This document shows positions 54,387 through 62,976 of a DNA stretch of 64,000 bases, piece by piece. A model generated the notes under the pieces. That model searched no databases. It was given only the letters and a program-made list of their open reading frames with translations, and had not been told where the DNA came from. Made by a program: the position numbers and the translations under genes. The DNA is from Bacillota bacterium (GTDB lineage: Bacteria > Bacillota > Clostridia > Christensenellales > Pumilibacteraceae). The stretch covers positions 24,125 through 88,124 of the forward strand of contig WRAY01000006.1 in assembly GCA_009779975.1 (NCBI GenBank), read 5' to 3'. The stretch's first letter is position 1; every line of letters begins with the position of its first letter.

Positions 54387-55079
54387 TTATTTATCTTGTC
54401 GGAATTCTTTTGAGAGTTTTTGAATGGCTTTTTTTTCTATTCTTGAGACATAAGAGCGAGAGATTTTTAATCGATCGGCAACTTCAAGTTGTGTCATCGG
54501 TTCGTTTCCGTCAAGACCGTATCTTGCTAATATTATGATTAATTCTCGTTTTGTTAAGACTTTTCGGAGTATATTTCTGACTTTTTCCCAAAGAACTTGG
54601 TTTTCAACTGTCGTTAAAATGCACTCGTCAGGCATTGGCAAAATATCCATCAGTGTTATTTCGTTACCGTGTTTGTCTGTTCCGAAACTCTTTGAGAGCG
54701 AAACATTTGAACGATGTTTTTTTGATGAACGGATAAACATCAATATTTCGTTATCAATACATTTTGCAGCATATGTAGCGAGTTTTGATCCTTTGTCATC
54801 TTTGAAAGACTCAATTCCTTTAATTAAGCCGATGTTGCCGACACTAATGAGGTCTTCTGCTTCGCCGGCATTTGAATATTTTTTTACAATATGCGCAACA
54901 AGCCGAAGATTGTGCCTAATCAAAATTTCACGAGATTGCATGTTGCCCTCACGCATCTTTTTGATATGTTCTTCTTCTTCCTTGATAGGAAGCGGTTCCG
55001 GAAATTTAGTCTCTCCGTTGACATAAGCGGTGAAAAAGAAAATCTTTGATAAAAAATTTGCTAAAGTTTCAAAAATCAT
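54387..55079 (-). CDS. sigK: Sporulation sigma factor, pro-sigma-K
   Basis: Directs late mother-cell transcription during sporulation. From Met 55079 the protein is 230 residues. A hydrophobic pro-sequence (MIFETLANFLSKIFFFTAYV) precedes the mature start (NGETKFPEPLPIKEEEEHI). Region 2 is LRLVAHIVKKYSNAGEAEDLISVGNIGLIKGI in family terms (quoted: HIVKKYSN, DLISVGNIGLIK), and region 4 is TQLEVADRLKISRSYVSRIE. The gene is uninterrupted, with no skin-type insertion. A CATAGAAT sequence on the minus strand (55090-55097) resembles a sigma-E -10 element. SpoIVB, which triggers cleavage of the pro-sequence, is encoded about 2 kb away. Confidence 0.93.
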   Translation of the reverse strand: MIFETLANFLSKIFFFTAYVNGETKFPEPLPIKEEEEHIKKMREGNMQSREILIRHNLRLVAHIVKKYSNAGEAEDLISVGNIGLIKGIESFKDDKGSKLATYAAKCIDNEILMFIRSSKKHRSNVSLSKSFGTDKHGNEITLMDILPMPDECILTTVENQVLWEKVRNILRKVLTKRELIIILARYGLDGNEPMTQLEVADRLKISRSYVSRIEKKAIQKLSKEFRQDK

Positions 55080-55199
55080 AACTTTAACCATTCTATGTCG
55101 AAATTTGTCAAAATGTGCATGTCCAAATGAAATTTTGGTTGTCCTAATTTGGTTGTTTAAAAAATTAGAAATGAAGTGTTGGATAAGCAATCAAAATAG

Positions 55200-55228
55200 T
55201 TGAACTATAAATTGAAATGTGGTATAAT
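55200..55228 (+). promoter_or_regulatory. Extended -10 promoter of topoisomerase B gene
   Basis: TTGAAC (55200-55205), 17 bases, TGG-TATAAT (55220-55228). The ATG at 55235 begins seven bases after the last base of the -10 box, where transcription is expected to start. Confidence 0.75.
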
Positions 55229-55234
55229 GACTGC

Positions 55235-57211
55235 ATGAGCAGAGAATACAAAGCAAAAGATATTAAAGTTTTAGAAGGCTTGGACGCAGTTAGACTTCGT
55301 CCGGGAATGTATATCGGAACAACAGGCGTTAAGGGTCTCCACCATATTTTGTGGGAGATTGTTGATAACGCTATTGACGAGGTTGCAAACGGTCACGGCA
55401 ACCATATAATAGTGACATTATATGAAGACGGCAGTGCTTCTGTTGAAGATAACGGCAGGGGTATTCCTGTTGATATTCATCCGACACTCGGAGTAAGCGG
55501 TGTTGAAGTAATTTTCTCAACTCTTCATGCAGGCGGCAAATTTGACAGCGACAACTACGCTCACTCCGGTGGACTTCATGGGGTTGGCTCGTCTGTTACT
55601 AATGCGCTTAGTGAGTGGTTGATTGTCGAGGTTTATAAAAACAGGACAACCTATCGCATGGAGTTTGAAGCGAAAATGGTTGACGGCAAAATCAAAGGGG
55701 GAGTGCCGAGATACAGCCTTATGGACACCGGGCAATATGTCAACAAAAGAGGCTCGTTCGTCCGCTTTAAGCCGGATAAAAAAATATTTGAAACTACTAA
55801 TTTTAATTTAGAAACCATTTCAAGTCGTTTGAAGGAATTGGCGTTTTTAAACAAAGGAATGAAAGTAACCCTTATTGATGAGAGAGTCAATATGGGACTG
55901 TCCAGTTTAAAAAGAGAATATTGTTTTGAGGGCGGGCTTAATGACTTTGTTAAATATTTGAATGAGACAAAATCTCCGGCACATGCTGAGCCGATATTTT
56001 TAGGCGGAAAAAGAGAAGATGTGACCGGAAAAAAAGACACTATCTATATGGAGGTTGCGCTTCAATACACAGATGTCTACACTGAACATATCTATTCTTA
56101 TGTCAACAATATCCCGACAAGCGAGGGCGGAACCCATGAAACCGGACTAAAAAGAGCGTTAACAAAGGTTTTGAATGATTTAGCAAGAAAACATGGCGCA
56201 CTAAAAGAAAAAGAAGCAAACCTTCAAGGAGACGATTTTAGAGAAGGCTTGACTTGCGTTTTGTCAATACGCATGCAAAATATTCAGTTCGAGGGTCAAA
56301 CAAAAACAAAACTCGGAAACCCTGAGGCTCTTGATGCCGTATCTTCAATTTTTTCTGAAAAGTTACTTGAGTATTTTGAACTGCCGGAAAACAAAGCAAC
56401 TCTCGACATTATTTTGAAAAAGGCAATCTCAGCAGCAAAAGTTAGAGAAGCCGTCAGAAAACAAAAAGAAATAACAAGAGCAAAAAACAGCATTGAAAAC
56501 TTTAACTTAGTAGGAAAGTTATCATCTTGCACCGGCAAAAAACCTGAGTTTAACGAGTTGTTTATTGTCGAGGGAGACAGTGCGGGCGGAACGGCAAAAC
56601 AAGCAAGAAACCGCTCCTTTCAAGCGATTTTACCGCTTCGAGGAAAACCCTTGAACGCAGAAAAAAAACGCCTTGACCAAGTTTTAGCAAACGAGGAAAT
56701 GAGAACAATTATTTCGGCATTAGGAAGCGGTATCGGCGAGGATTTTAATGTCGAAAATTTAAATTATCACAAAGTAGTTATTTTATCTGATGCCGATCAA
56801 GACGGCGCTCACATTAGAGCAATCCTTTTGACATTCTTCTTTAGATATATGAAAGACCTCGTTAACGAAGGGCATGTTTATATCGGAATGCCGCCATTAT
56901 ACAAAGTTGCAAAAAAAGATACCCTTGAATATGTTTATAGCGACAAAGAATTAGACGAAGCAAAATCAAAAGTCGGAAGAGGGGCGATTATCCAGCGCTA
57001 CAAAGGATTGGGAGAGATGAGTGCCGAACAACTTTGGACAACAACAATGGACCCAGATAAAAGAACTTTAGTTCAAGTCTCAATTGAAGATGCTGCCCGT
57101 GCCGAAAAACTAATTTCAACCCTAATGGGCGATGCGGTTGACCTTAGAAAAACCTACATCATCGAAAACGCAAACTTTGCTAAAGAGGACTCGTTTGTTG
57201 ATAAGAGATAA
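55235..57211 (+). CDS. parE: Type IIA topoisomerase subunit B (ParE/GyrB)
   Basis: ATPase and TOPRIM subunit of topoisomerase IV or gyrase. GHKL ATPase motifs: LEGLDAVRLRPGMYIG, EIVDNAIDE, EDNGRGIPVD and HAGGKFDSD...SGGLHGVGSSVTNALS (quoted in pieces). TOPRIM motifs: VEGDSAGGTAKQARNR and SDADQDGAHIR; the late RYKGLGEM is present. It is 658 residues from Met 55235. I lean to ParE because the partner subunit lacks a GyrA box and the pair is away from dnaA/recF, but parE versus gyrB is not settled. A small membrane-protein gene separates it from the A subunit. Confidence 0.85.
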   Translation: MSREYKAKDIKVLEGLDAVRLRPGMYIGTTGVKGLHHILWEIVDNAIDEVANGHGNHIIVTLYEDGSASVEDNGRGIPVDIHPTLGVSGVEVIFSTLHAGGKFDSDNYAHSGGLHGVGSSVTNALSEWLIVEVYKNRTTYRMEFEAKMVDGKIKGGVPRYSLMDTGQYVNKRGSFVRFKPDKKIFETTNFNLETISSRLKELAFLNKGMKVTLIDERVNMGLSSLKREYCFEGGLNDFVKYLNETKSPAHAEPIFLGGKREDVTGKKDTIYMEVALQYTDVYTEHIYSYVNNIPTSEGGTHETGLKRALTKVLNDLARKHGALKEKEANLQGDDFREGLTCVLSIRMQNIQFEGQTKTKLGNPEALDAVSSIFSEKLLEYFELPENKATLDIILKKAISAAKVREAVRKQKEITRAKNSIENFNLVGKLSSCTGKKPEFNELFIVEGDSAGGTAKQARNRSFQAILPLRGKPLNAEKKRLDQVLANEEMRTIISALGSGIGEDFNVENLNYHKVVILSDADQDGAHIRAILLTFFFRYMKDLVNEGHVYIGMPPLYKVAKKDTLEYVYSDKELDEAKSKVGRGAIIQRYKGLGEMSAEQLWTTTMDPDKRTLVQVSIEDAARAEKLISTLMGDAVDLRKTYIIENANFAKEDSFVDKR

Positions 57212-57242
57212 ATTTTAATTCAGAATTAATGATTTAATATAA

Positions 57243-57344
57243 TGTTCGGACAGCCGAGGCATTCGCCCCTTACAGTTAACTTATGCCCCGAATTTTGAAC
57301 GAACAAAATAGTCGTAGGGGCAGACGCCCTCGGCTGCCCGAACA
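57243..57344. repeat. 102-bp inverted repeat after topoisomerase B gene
   Basis: Imperfect arms of about 30 bases: 57243-57272 (tgttcggacagccgaggc...) and 57314-57344 (gtaggggcagac...cccgaaca), which fold into a long hairpin around 41 bases. It belongs to the GTAGGGG family by its inner sequence and may also end the upstream transcript. Confidence 0.75.
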
Positions 57345-57373
57345 ATGTGAACGGTTTTTCACTAAAACTATTT

Positions 57374-58024
57374 ATGGAAGAAAATTTTAAAGAGAAAAAC
57401 TTAAAATTATCTGAAGAAGAGCAGGGAACACTGCAACAGCAATTCCTTGATTTTAACCAACAATATTGGCAACACCTCCACCATGGCATTCCCCCGGTCA
57501 ATCCACCACCGCAAAGAAAATCAAGAAAGAAGTGGATTGTATTTTTGGTTTTTACTATCATTTTTTTCTTGGCTGGTTCTGTAACTCTTGTGGCTATTAT
57601 GGGTGAATTTTTGAATAAATCAACATATCTAGAGGCTTCAGATGTGATTGAGGAGGAGATAATCATAGCGAGCATTAACATTAATTCGCCGCACGCATTT
57701 AGAAGATCTGTTAGATTTTTATCCATAGAGACTGACGGTAGTGAAATGAGATTTGAAACGCATATGATTTTTGACTCTCAAGACATGGATGAGATTTATC
57801 TAATAGATTCCTTATCTGTTGGGGATATGGTTGTTATAAAAACAAGAATTGAAAATTATGGTAGAATGTATGAAAGTTTTAGGGTAGTGCAAATTGTAGC
57901 ATTAAGAATAGGTGAAGTTGATATTTTCACTTTAGATGAGTTCAATCAAGAAAGGATGAATAGTTGGAGAAATTCTTTTAGAGGACTTATTGTTCCAACA
58001 ACGATTTTTTTTATTGCTTTTTAG
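57374..58024 (+). CDS. Membrane protein, C-terminus cut by probable frameshift
   Basis: Not recognised. From Met 57374 (the family start is unknown; GTG 57347 is possible) it has a Glu/Gln-rich N-terminus, a Pro stretch, one membrane helix (KWIVFLVFTIIFFLAGSVTLVAI) and an extracytoplasmic beta-rich domain. The frame stops at 58024 in the middle of a second hydrophobic segment (GLIVPTTIFFIAF). The other frame continues from 58021 as LAFLVLFIATKKGKKKQQNM to a stop at 58081-58083, which completes a membrane helix with a basic tail. Eight T (58005-58012) and five T (58018-58022) precede the break. The gene is either phase-variable, decayed, or affected by a sequencing error. Confidence 0.65.
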   Translation: MEENFKEKNLKLSEEEQGTLQQQFLDFNQQYWQHLHHGIPPVNPPPQRKSRKKWIVFLVFTIIFFLAGSVTLVAIMGEFLNKSTYLEASDVIEEEIIIASININSPHAFRRSVRFLSIETDGSEMRFETHMIFDSQDMDEIYLIDSLSVGDMVVIKTRIENYGRMYESFRVVQIVALRIGEVDIFTLDEFNQERMNSWRNSFRGLIVPTTIFFIAF

Positions 58025-58079
58025 CGTTTTTAGTGTTATTTATAGCAACAAAAAAAGGAAAGAAAAAACAACAAAATAT

Positions 58080-58107
58080 GTAGGGATGATTATTAATCGT
58101 TCGCACA
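58080..58107 (+). repeat. GTAGGGA-type palindrome, first of a pair
   Basis: gtagggatgattattaatcg then ttcgcaca; stem GATGA/TCGTTC with mismatch. It is a diverged copy of the element at 58157-58184, sharing GTAGGG, TATTAA and a final GCACA. Confidence 0.55.
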
Positions 58108-58156
58108 ATGTGGACTATTTCGAACATCCGCCTTAAAAATACGACAAATCAAACCC

Positions 58157-58184
58157 GTAGGGGCGGGTATTAACCGCCAGCACA
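58157..58184 (+). repeat. GTAGGGGCGGG..CCGCC palindrome, second of a pair
   Basis: gtaggggcgggtattaaccg then ccagcaca: stem GGCGG/CCGCC around GTATTAA. It lies 50 bases before the topoisomerase A gene. Confidence 0.7.
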
Positions 58185-58201
58185 ACATAAAAAACAAATA
58201 G

Positions 58202-58214
58202 TATGCGTGACATA
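58202..58214 (+). repeat. 13-bp motif before topoisomerase A gene
   Basis: TATGCGTGACATA with ag/ct flanks; ends two bases before an ATG. Confidence 0.9.
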
Positions 58215-58234
58215 CTATGAGGAAACACATAAAA

Positions 58235-60682
58235 ATGAACAATATTGAACAAATTGAAGAAACGAATGACAGAGTAATTGTCAAGACTATGGAAGAGGTT
58301 ATGCATGAAAGCATGATGCCTTATTCTGAGTATGTGATTTTAGATAGGGCACTTCCGAGAGTTGAAGACGGGTTAAAGCCTGTCCAAAGACGCATTTTAT
58401 ATACTATGCTTGAACTCGGCATAACTCCCGAAAAACCTCACCGAAAATGTGCTAGGATTGTTGGAGATTGCTTAGGTAAATTTCATCCGCATGGTGACAG
58501 TTCCGTTTATCAAGCGCTTGTTCGCATGGCGCAGACCTTTAATATGGGCGCAATTTTAGTTGACGGTCATGGAAACTTCGGCTCAATTGACGGTGACCCG
58601 GCGGCGGCTATGCGTTACACCGAGGCAAGATTAACTCCGCTTGCGATGGAATTAATGCGTGATATCGACAAGGAAACCGTTAAGTTCAGTTGCAACTTTG
58701 ACGACACTTTGACCGAGCCTGATATGCTCCCCGGAAGGTATCCGAACCTTTTGGTTAACGGTGCGTCAGGTATTGCAGTTGGGCTTGCAACAAACATCCC
58801 CCCTCACAATTTAGTTGAGTGTATTGACGGCGTTATTGCATATATTGACAACTCCCGAATTTCATTAAAAGAGATGATGAAAATCATTAAAGGACCCGAT
58901 TTCCCATCAGGCGGTTTTGTTATTGCGGATGATGGACTGCAGCAAGCCTATGAAACAGGAAGAGGCAAAATCATTTTAAAAGCAAAAGTCCACATTGAAA
59001 CAGGCGAAAATGACAAACGACTTATCATTATTGACGAGTTGCCGTTCCAAGTTAATAAGGCGAGTTTACTTGAAAATATTATGAAGGTGAGGGAAGAGAA
59101 GAAGGGGATTCTCAATGGAATTAGCGAGATAACAGACGAGAGTGATAGAAACGGAATGCGAGCGGTCATCAAAATCAAAAAAGACCAAGACCCGAGAGCA
59201 ATACTCGACAAACTTTTCAAACACACCAATCTTTCAACAACTTTCGGTATTAACATGGTCGCAATCGCTGACGGAAAACCTCAGCAAATGGGACTGCTAG
59301 ACATCATTGCATACTACACTGTCTATCAACGCCAAATTATCTTAAACAGAACAAGATTCGAATTAGATGCCGCAAAAGAAAGAAAACATATCTTAGAAGG
59401 GCTCGTCATAGCAGTAAAAAATATTGACGAAGTTATAGCAATAATCAAAAAAAGTTCATCAACAAGTGAGGCAAGAGACGCTCTTCGCAAACGCTTTGAG
59501 TTGTCTGAGCGTCAAGCGCAAGCAATTTTAGACTTGAGACTTGCGAGATTAACACGCATGGAAGTCTATAAACTCGAAAACGAGTTAAAAGATGTTTGTG
59601 CATTAATCGTCAAACTTGAAGCAATCCTAGCATCCAAAAAAGCCCAAATGGAACTCATCAAAACCGAACTTCTCCAAATTAAAAAAGCGTTCAAAATCGA
59701 GAGAAAATCAGTCCTTTTGAAAACTCACGATGACTATATTGTGCCGGCTGATGATGACGAAAAACCATTGGAAGAATATATCGCCGTAGTAAACGCAAAA
59801 GAACATCTCAAAAAAATGTTCGTCAAAAATTTCACAATGGCGACAAAAGAATTTTCCGCAACTTCGACAAAAAACGAAATAATGAGGCAGATTTTAAAAT
59901 TTACCAACAAAGAAAGGTTGTATTGCTTTACTAATTTAGGGAATTGCTACAAAGTAGATTGCGAATTAGTTCCTGACGGAAAATGGCGTGACAAAGGTGA
60001 CACCATTCAAAATCTTGTCCCTGAAGCGTTAGAAAATGAAACAATAATATTCATGACAAACATTGAAGAAGCAATGCCAAACGGCGATTTAATGTTCTAT
60101 ACTCGTGAAGGCATGGTTAAACGCACTCCTTGGAGTGAATACGGTGTTGTTAAATCTTCGTTCCAAGCAATGAAACTAAAAGAAGGTGACGAAATAATCG
60201 GAATTGAGAAACTTATGCCACATCATTCACTGATATTTGTGACAAAATTTGGAATGGTCTTAAACGCAGAAATGAACGACATTCCTTCTCAAGGCAGAAT
60301 TTCAGGAGGTGTTAAAGGTATTGCACTAAACGACGGCGACGAATGTATTTTGATTGAACAAGTAAGCGATGAAGGTGAAATTTGTCTGGTTACCGACAAA
60401 GCATACGGAAAAAGAGTTCTATGTGCCGACATCGACATAATGGCACGATATCGAAAAGGTGTCAAAATCGCAGATTTCGGCAAAAAAGAAGTCGGAACTC
60501 ATCTGGCGTTTGCATCCTATGTCAAAAATCCATACTCAATTGTCCTTGAATTTGACGACAACTCATTCCTGCCTGTTCCAACAGAAGTCCTAAAAATCGA
60601 AAACCGCACCTCTTCCGGAAAACCAATTTTGAAGAAACCTCAAACAGTAGTGAGGGGATATGTTTATAATACTGATTTATAG
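58235..60682 (+). CDS. parC: Type IIA topoisomerase subunit A (ParC/GyrA)
   Basis: DNA-breaking subunit. [19 protein letters not shown], the quinolone-region [38 protein letters not shown] (quoted: [18 protein letters not shown] with the catalytic Tyr) and NIPPHNLVE are present. The C-terminal beta-pinwheel (from about 500) has no recognisable GyrA box (QRRGGRG); the nearest is [11 protein letters not shown]. This favours a topoisomerase IV-type subunit. I place the start at ATG 58235 behind tgagga; ATG 58217, which abuts the 13-bp motif, is the alternative. 815 residues. Confidence 0.85.
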   Translation: MNNIEQIEETNDRVIVKTMEEVMHESMMPYSEYVILDRALPRVEDGLKPVQRRILYTMLELGITPEKPHRKCARIVGDCLGKFHPHGDSSVYQALVRMAQTFNMGAILVDGHGNFGSIDGDPAAAMRYTEARLTPLAMELMRDIDKETVKFSCNFDDTLTEPDMLPGRYPNLLVNGASGIAVGLATNIPPHNLVECIDGVIAYIDNSRISLKEMMKIIKGPDFPSGGFVIADDGLQQAYETGRGKIILKAKVHIETGENDKRLIIIDELPFQVNKASLLENIMKVREEKKGILNGISEITDESDRNGMRAVIKIKKDQDPRAILDKLFKHTNLSTTFGINMVAIADGKPQQMGLLDIIAYYTVYQRQIILNRTRFELDAAKERKHILEGLVIAVKNIDEVIAIIKKSSSTSEARDALRKRFELSERQAQAILDLRLARLTRMEVYKLENELKDVCALIVKLEAILASKKAQMELIKTELLQIKKAFKIERKSVLLKTHDDYIVPADDDEKPLEEYIAVVNAKEHLKKMFVKNFTMATKEFSATSTKNEIMRQILKFTNKERLYCFTNLGNCYKVDCELVPDGKWRDKGDTIQNLVPEALENETIIFMTNIEEAMPNGDLMFYTREGMVKRTPWSEYGVVKSSFQAMKLKEGDEIIGIEKLMPHHSLIFVTKFGMVLNAEMNDIPSQGRISGGVKGIALNDGDECILIEQVSDEGEICLVTDKAYGKRVLCADIDIMARYRKGVKIADFGKKEVGTHLAFASYVKNPYSIVLEFDDNSFLPVPTEVLKIENRTSSGKPILKKPQTVVRGYVYNTDL

Positions 60683-60753
60683 AGTATAAAATAAACAAAT
60701 TTTCATCGTACTATTTTATAGAGTATAAAATAAACAAATTTTCATCGTACTAT
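60676..60753 (+). repeat. 39-bp exact tandem duplication after topoisomerase A gene
   Basis: Two identical 39-base copies (60676-60714, 60715-60753), each starting tttatagagtataaaataaa and ending catcgtactat. The second copy runs straight into the 13-bp motif TATGTATGACATA (60751-60763), sharing its first TAT. Confidence 0.9.
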
Positions 60754-60763
60754 GTATGACATA
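60751..60763 (+). repeat. 13-bp motif after topoisomerase A gene
   Basis: TATGTATGACATA at the end of the 39-bp tandem duplication. Confidence 0.85.
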
Positions 60764-60833
60764 CTATTTGAAAAATAACTAGAAAACTTGAAAAAATAAT
60801 ATATAATAGGCGACACACTCTGCCATCCGCACA

Positions 60834-62111
60834 ATGGAAGGAGCATCTGTAAAAGTGTTAGAAAAACCAATAATAGAGAAATTGTTGGATAATAATTTTT
60901 TTTGTGATGAAATTTCATCGTATTCTCGTGAATGTAGAAATTGCTCTAGAGAAACTAACAAAGCAAAAAAACAAGACCCATCAATTCCAAAAATAAAATG
61001 TTCTGAATGTCCTTATGTGAAAAAAGATTGGGGACAGTTTGATGATGACAAGGCAGCAAGCATCCCTCCTTATTATTATGGAGAGCGTGATCTTTTTGAA
61101 AAAATCCCTATAAAAGGCAAAACAAAAGTCAGCATACACTCAACAAATCAAATTAAATTTGAACAACAAATATTAACGGCAAGCAAGGATTTGTCAGTTT
61201 TAAAAATATCTTACATAAGAACTGATAATTTAGATATTTTAGAGAATTTTTCAAAACTAGAAATTGTATTAATTGATTGGTGCAATAAGTTAGAACGGTT
61301 TTGGGATTTTAGTAAAACTCCTAATTTGAAGGTGCTTTCGCTTGGGAATCTGAAAATTTCTAATCTTGATTTTTTGAAAAAAGCCAAAAGCATTGAATTT
61401 TTAAGAATTGTTTCGGAATATGGCGCAATTGACAATTTATCTTTTTTAGAAGAGTTAGGTTTTTTAAACTATTTTATTTTAGGAACGAAAGTAACTGATT
61501 TAGACATAATGCCTATTGTTAAAGCCCAATCATTAAAAAAAGCATGGATTTCTGCTGTAGCATTTCCAATTGAAGCGTATGCAATGTTAGAAGCAAGACG
61601 ACCGAATTTAATGATTAATATTAAGGACGGTCTTTATGGTCAAAATAGAAGAGACACAGATCTCTATACAATTGGAAAGAGGAATTTTAAAAATATTTTA
61701 TACGATATTTCAAAAGAAAAATTAGAAGAGTATAAACAAAAATATTTTAAAATGATGCAAAAATATAAAAGTATCGACTATATGCCGCCTGTTGTCACAA
61801 AAAAAGACCCTGTTTTGCCAACGGAAGAGATGAAAGTTTTTCGGGAAGTAAAAGATAATGAAATAAAAGCAGTTGAAATGATAGAAAAAACATTGAAAGA
61901 ATATCATTCAAAAATGGTTTATGTTGATAGTAAGACTGTCGCTAAAAAAATTGTGAAAGAATATATCGGAAAGATAAATGCTATTAATAGTAAGTGTAGT
62001 GTGATTGAAACTGAAGAGTCAAATAATATATGCGATTTTTTATCAAGTTATTTTAAGGAAAAATGGCATGAAGATTTAGAGGAAGTAATGGAAGAAAATA
62101 GAGACTGGTAA
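60834..62111 (+). CDS. Leucine-rich-repeat-like protein with CxxC pairs
   Basis: Not assigned to a named family. Two CxxC pairs near the N-terminus (C34-x2-C37 and C56-x2-C59) could bind zinc. Residues about 100-260 look like irregular leucine-rich repeats (LDILENFSKLEIVLIDWC, LKVLSLGNLKISNLDFLKK, LGFLNYFILGTKVTDL). The C-terminal 160 residues are charged and helical. No signal or membrane helix. ATG 60834 lies just ahead of GGAAGGAG, so a GTG at 60855 may be the true start. A+T-rich codon use and neighbours of unknown function suggest an accessory block. Confidence 0.7.
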   Translation: MEGASVKVLEKPIIEKLLDNNFFCDEISSYSRECRNCSRETNKAKKQDPSIPKIKCSECPYVKKDWGQFDDDKAASIPPYYYGERDLFEKIPIKGKTKVSIHSTNQIKFEQQILTASKDLSVLKISYIRTDNLDILENFSKLEIVLIDWCNKLERFWDFSKTPNLKVLSLGNLKISNLDFLKKAKSIEFLRIVSEYGAIDNLSFLEELGFLNYFILGTKVTDLDIMPIVKAQSLKKAWISAVAFPIEAYAMLEARRPNLMINIKDGLYGQNRRDTDLYTIGKRNFKNILYDISKEKLEEYKQKYFKMMQKYKSIDYMPPVVTKKDPVLPTEEMKVFREVKDNEIKAVEMIEKTLKEYHSKMVYVDSKTVAKKIVKEYIGKINAINSKCSVIETEESNNICDFLSSYFKEKWHEDLEEVMEENRDW

Positions 62112-62200
62112 AGCGAAAGGCTAGTCTCAAAAAAACAATATTTTTTAACTAAACTATGCGTAATATAGCCTGAAAAATACTCACAAACTAGAAAAATTAT

Positions 62201-62230
62201 TGTAGGGGGAGTGCTCAACAGCCTGCCTGT
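62201..62230 (+). repeat. Degenerate TGTAGGGG element
   Basis: tgtagggggagtgctcaaca then gcctgcctgt, a weak member of the GTAGGGG family, ending 9 bases before the next start codon. Confidence 0.4.
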
Positions 62231-62238
62231 GTAAAAAA

Positions 62239-62922
62239 ATGAAAAATACTGAAAACGAAAAGGAACTGGTTTTACATGAATTAAAATTAATCGCAGGAAC
62301 ACTCAAAAAAGGACCGTTAAATGGCGGACAGAGTGTAAAATTTTTTTATGTTCTTGCAGGATTGCTTGGTGTCCTTGCATTATCTTTCCTCGTTCTTGGC
62401 ATTGTATTATTAATTCAAGATGGAGAAAGTGATATTTATATTGGGTTGGCAGTAGTGTTGCCGATTCTCGCCGCTGCGATTGTTGGCTGTTTTTTGGGAG
62501 GTTATCTGGCAAAAAAAACAAATAATAAAATTTTAACACTGCTTGATGACTCAATTTTTACAAAAGCATATTCAGAAAAAATTGACATAATCAACACTTC
62601 GGCATTGAATCAACAAGCAAAAATAAAAATAATATTTGAAATTGATGGGGAAGTGATTGAAAGAGTTAGTGAGTTTAGGCAGAAAAGACAATTTGGTGAA
62701 GCAATTCCATGCCCGGCAGAGGCAGCAATTGCAAGAGAAGGCGGATTTGACGATTTATGGACAAGATTTGCCGACAAAGAAGTTGAAATTTTGTATTCAA
62801 AAACTCATGATGATGTTTTATTGCTAAAATGCAGAAGGATGTATTCTCATCTTTGGGAGCGGGCAGAAAAAAGACTTGTCAAAAATCTTGAGAAAAAGAA
62901 CTATATCAAAAATTATAAATAA
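62239..62922 (+). CDS. Two-helix membrane protein, function unknown
   Basis: Not recognised. 227 residues: a charged N-terminus, two membrane helices (about 36-60 and 68-90, the latter Gly/Ala-rich), then a cytoplasmic-type charged domain with AEAAIAREGGFDDLWTRFADKEVEILY. The second helix pair and short polar turn suggest both ends face the cytoplasm. No ribosome site is visible before the ATG; the upstream 38 bases are mostly a TGTAGGGG-type repeat. Confidence 0.65.
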   Translation: MKNTENEKELVLHELKLIAGTLKKGPLNGGQSVKFFYVLAGLLGVLALSFLVLGIVLLIQDGESDIYIGLAVVLPILAAAIVGCFLGGYLAKKTNNKILTLLDDSIFTKAYSEKIDIINTSALNQQAKIKIIFEIDGEVIERVSEFRQKRQFGEAIPCPAEAAIAREGGFDDLWTRFADKEVEILYSKTHDDVLLLKCRRMYSHLWERAEKRLVKNLEKKNYIKNYK

Positions 62923-62976
62923 ACAACTATTTAAGACAAGATAGAAAATAGAAAAAAATTATCATAGGAAAACCTT

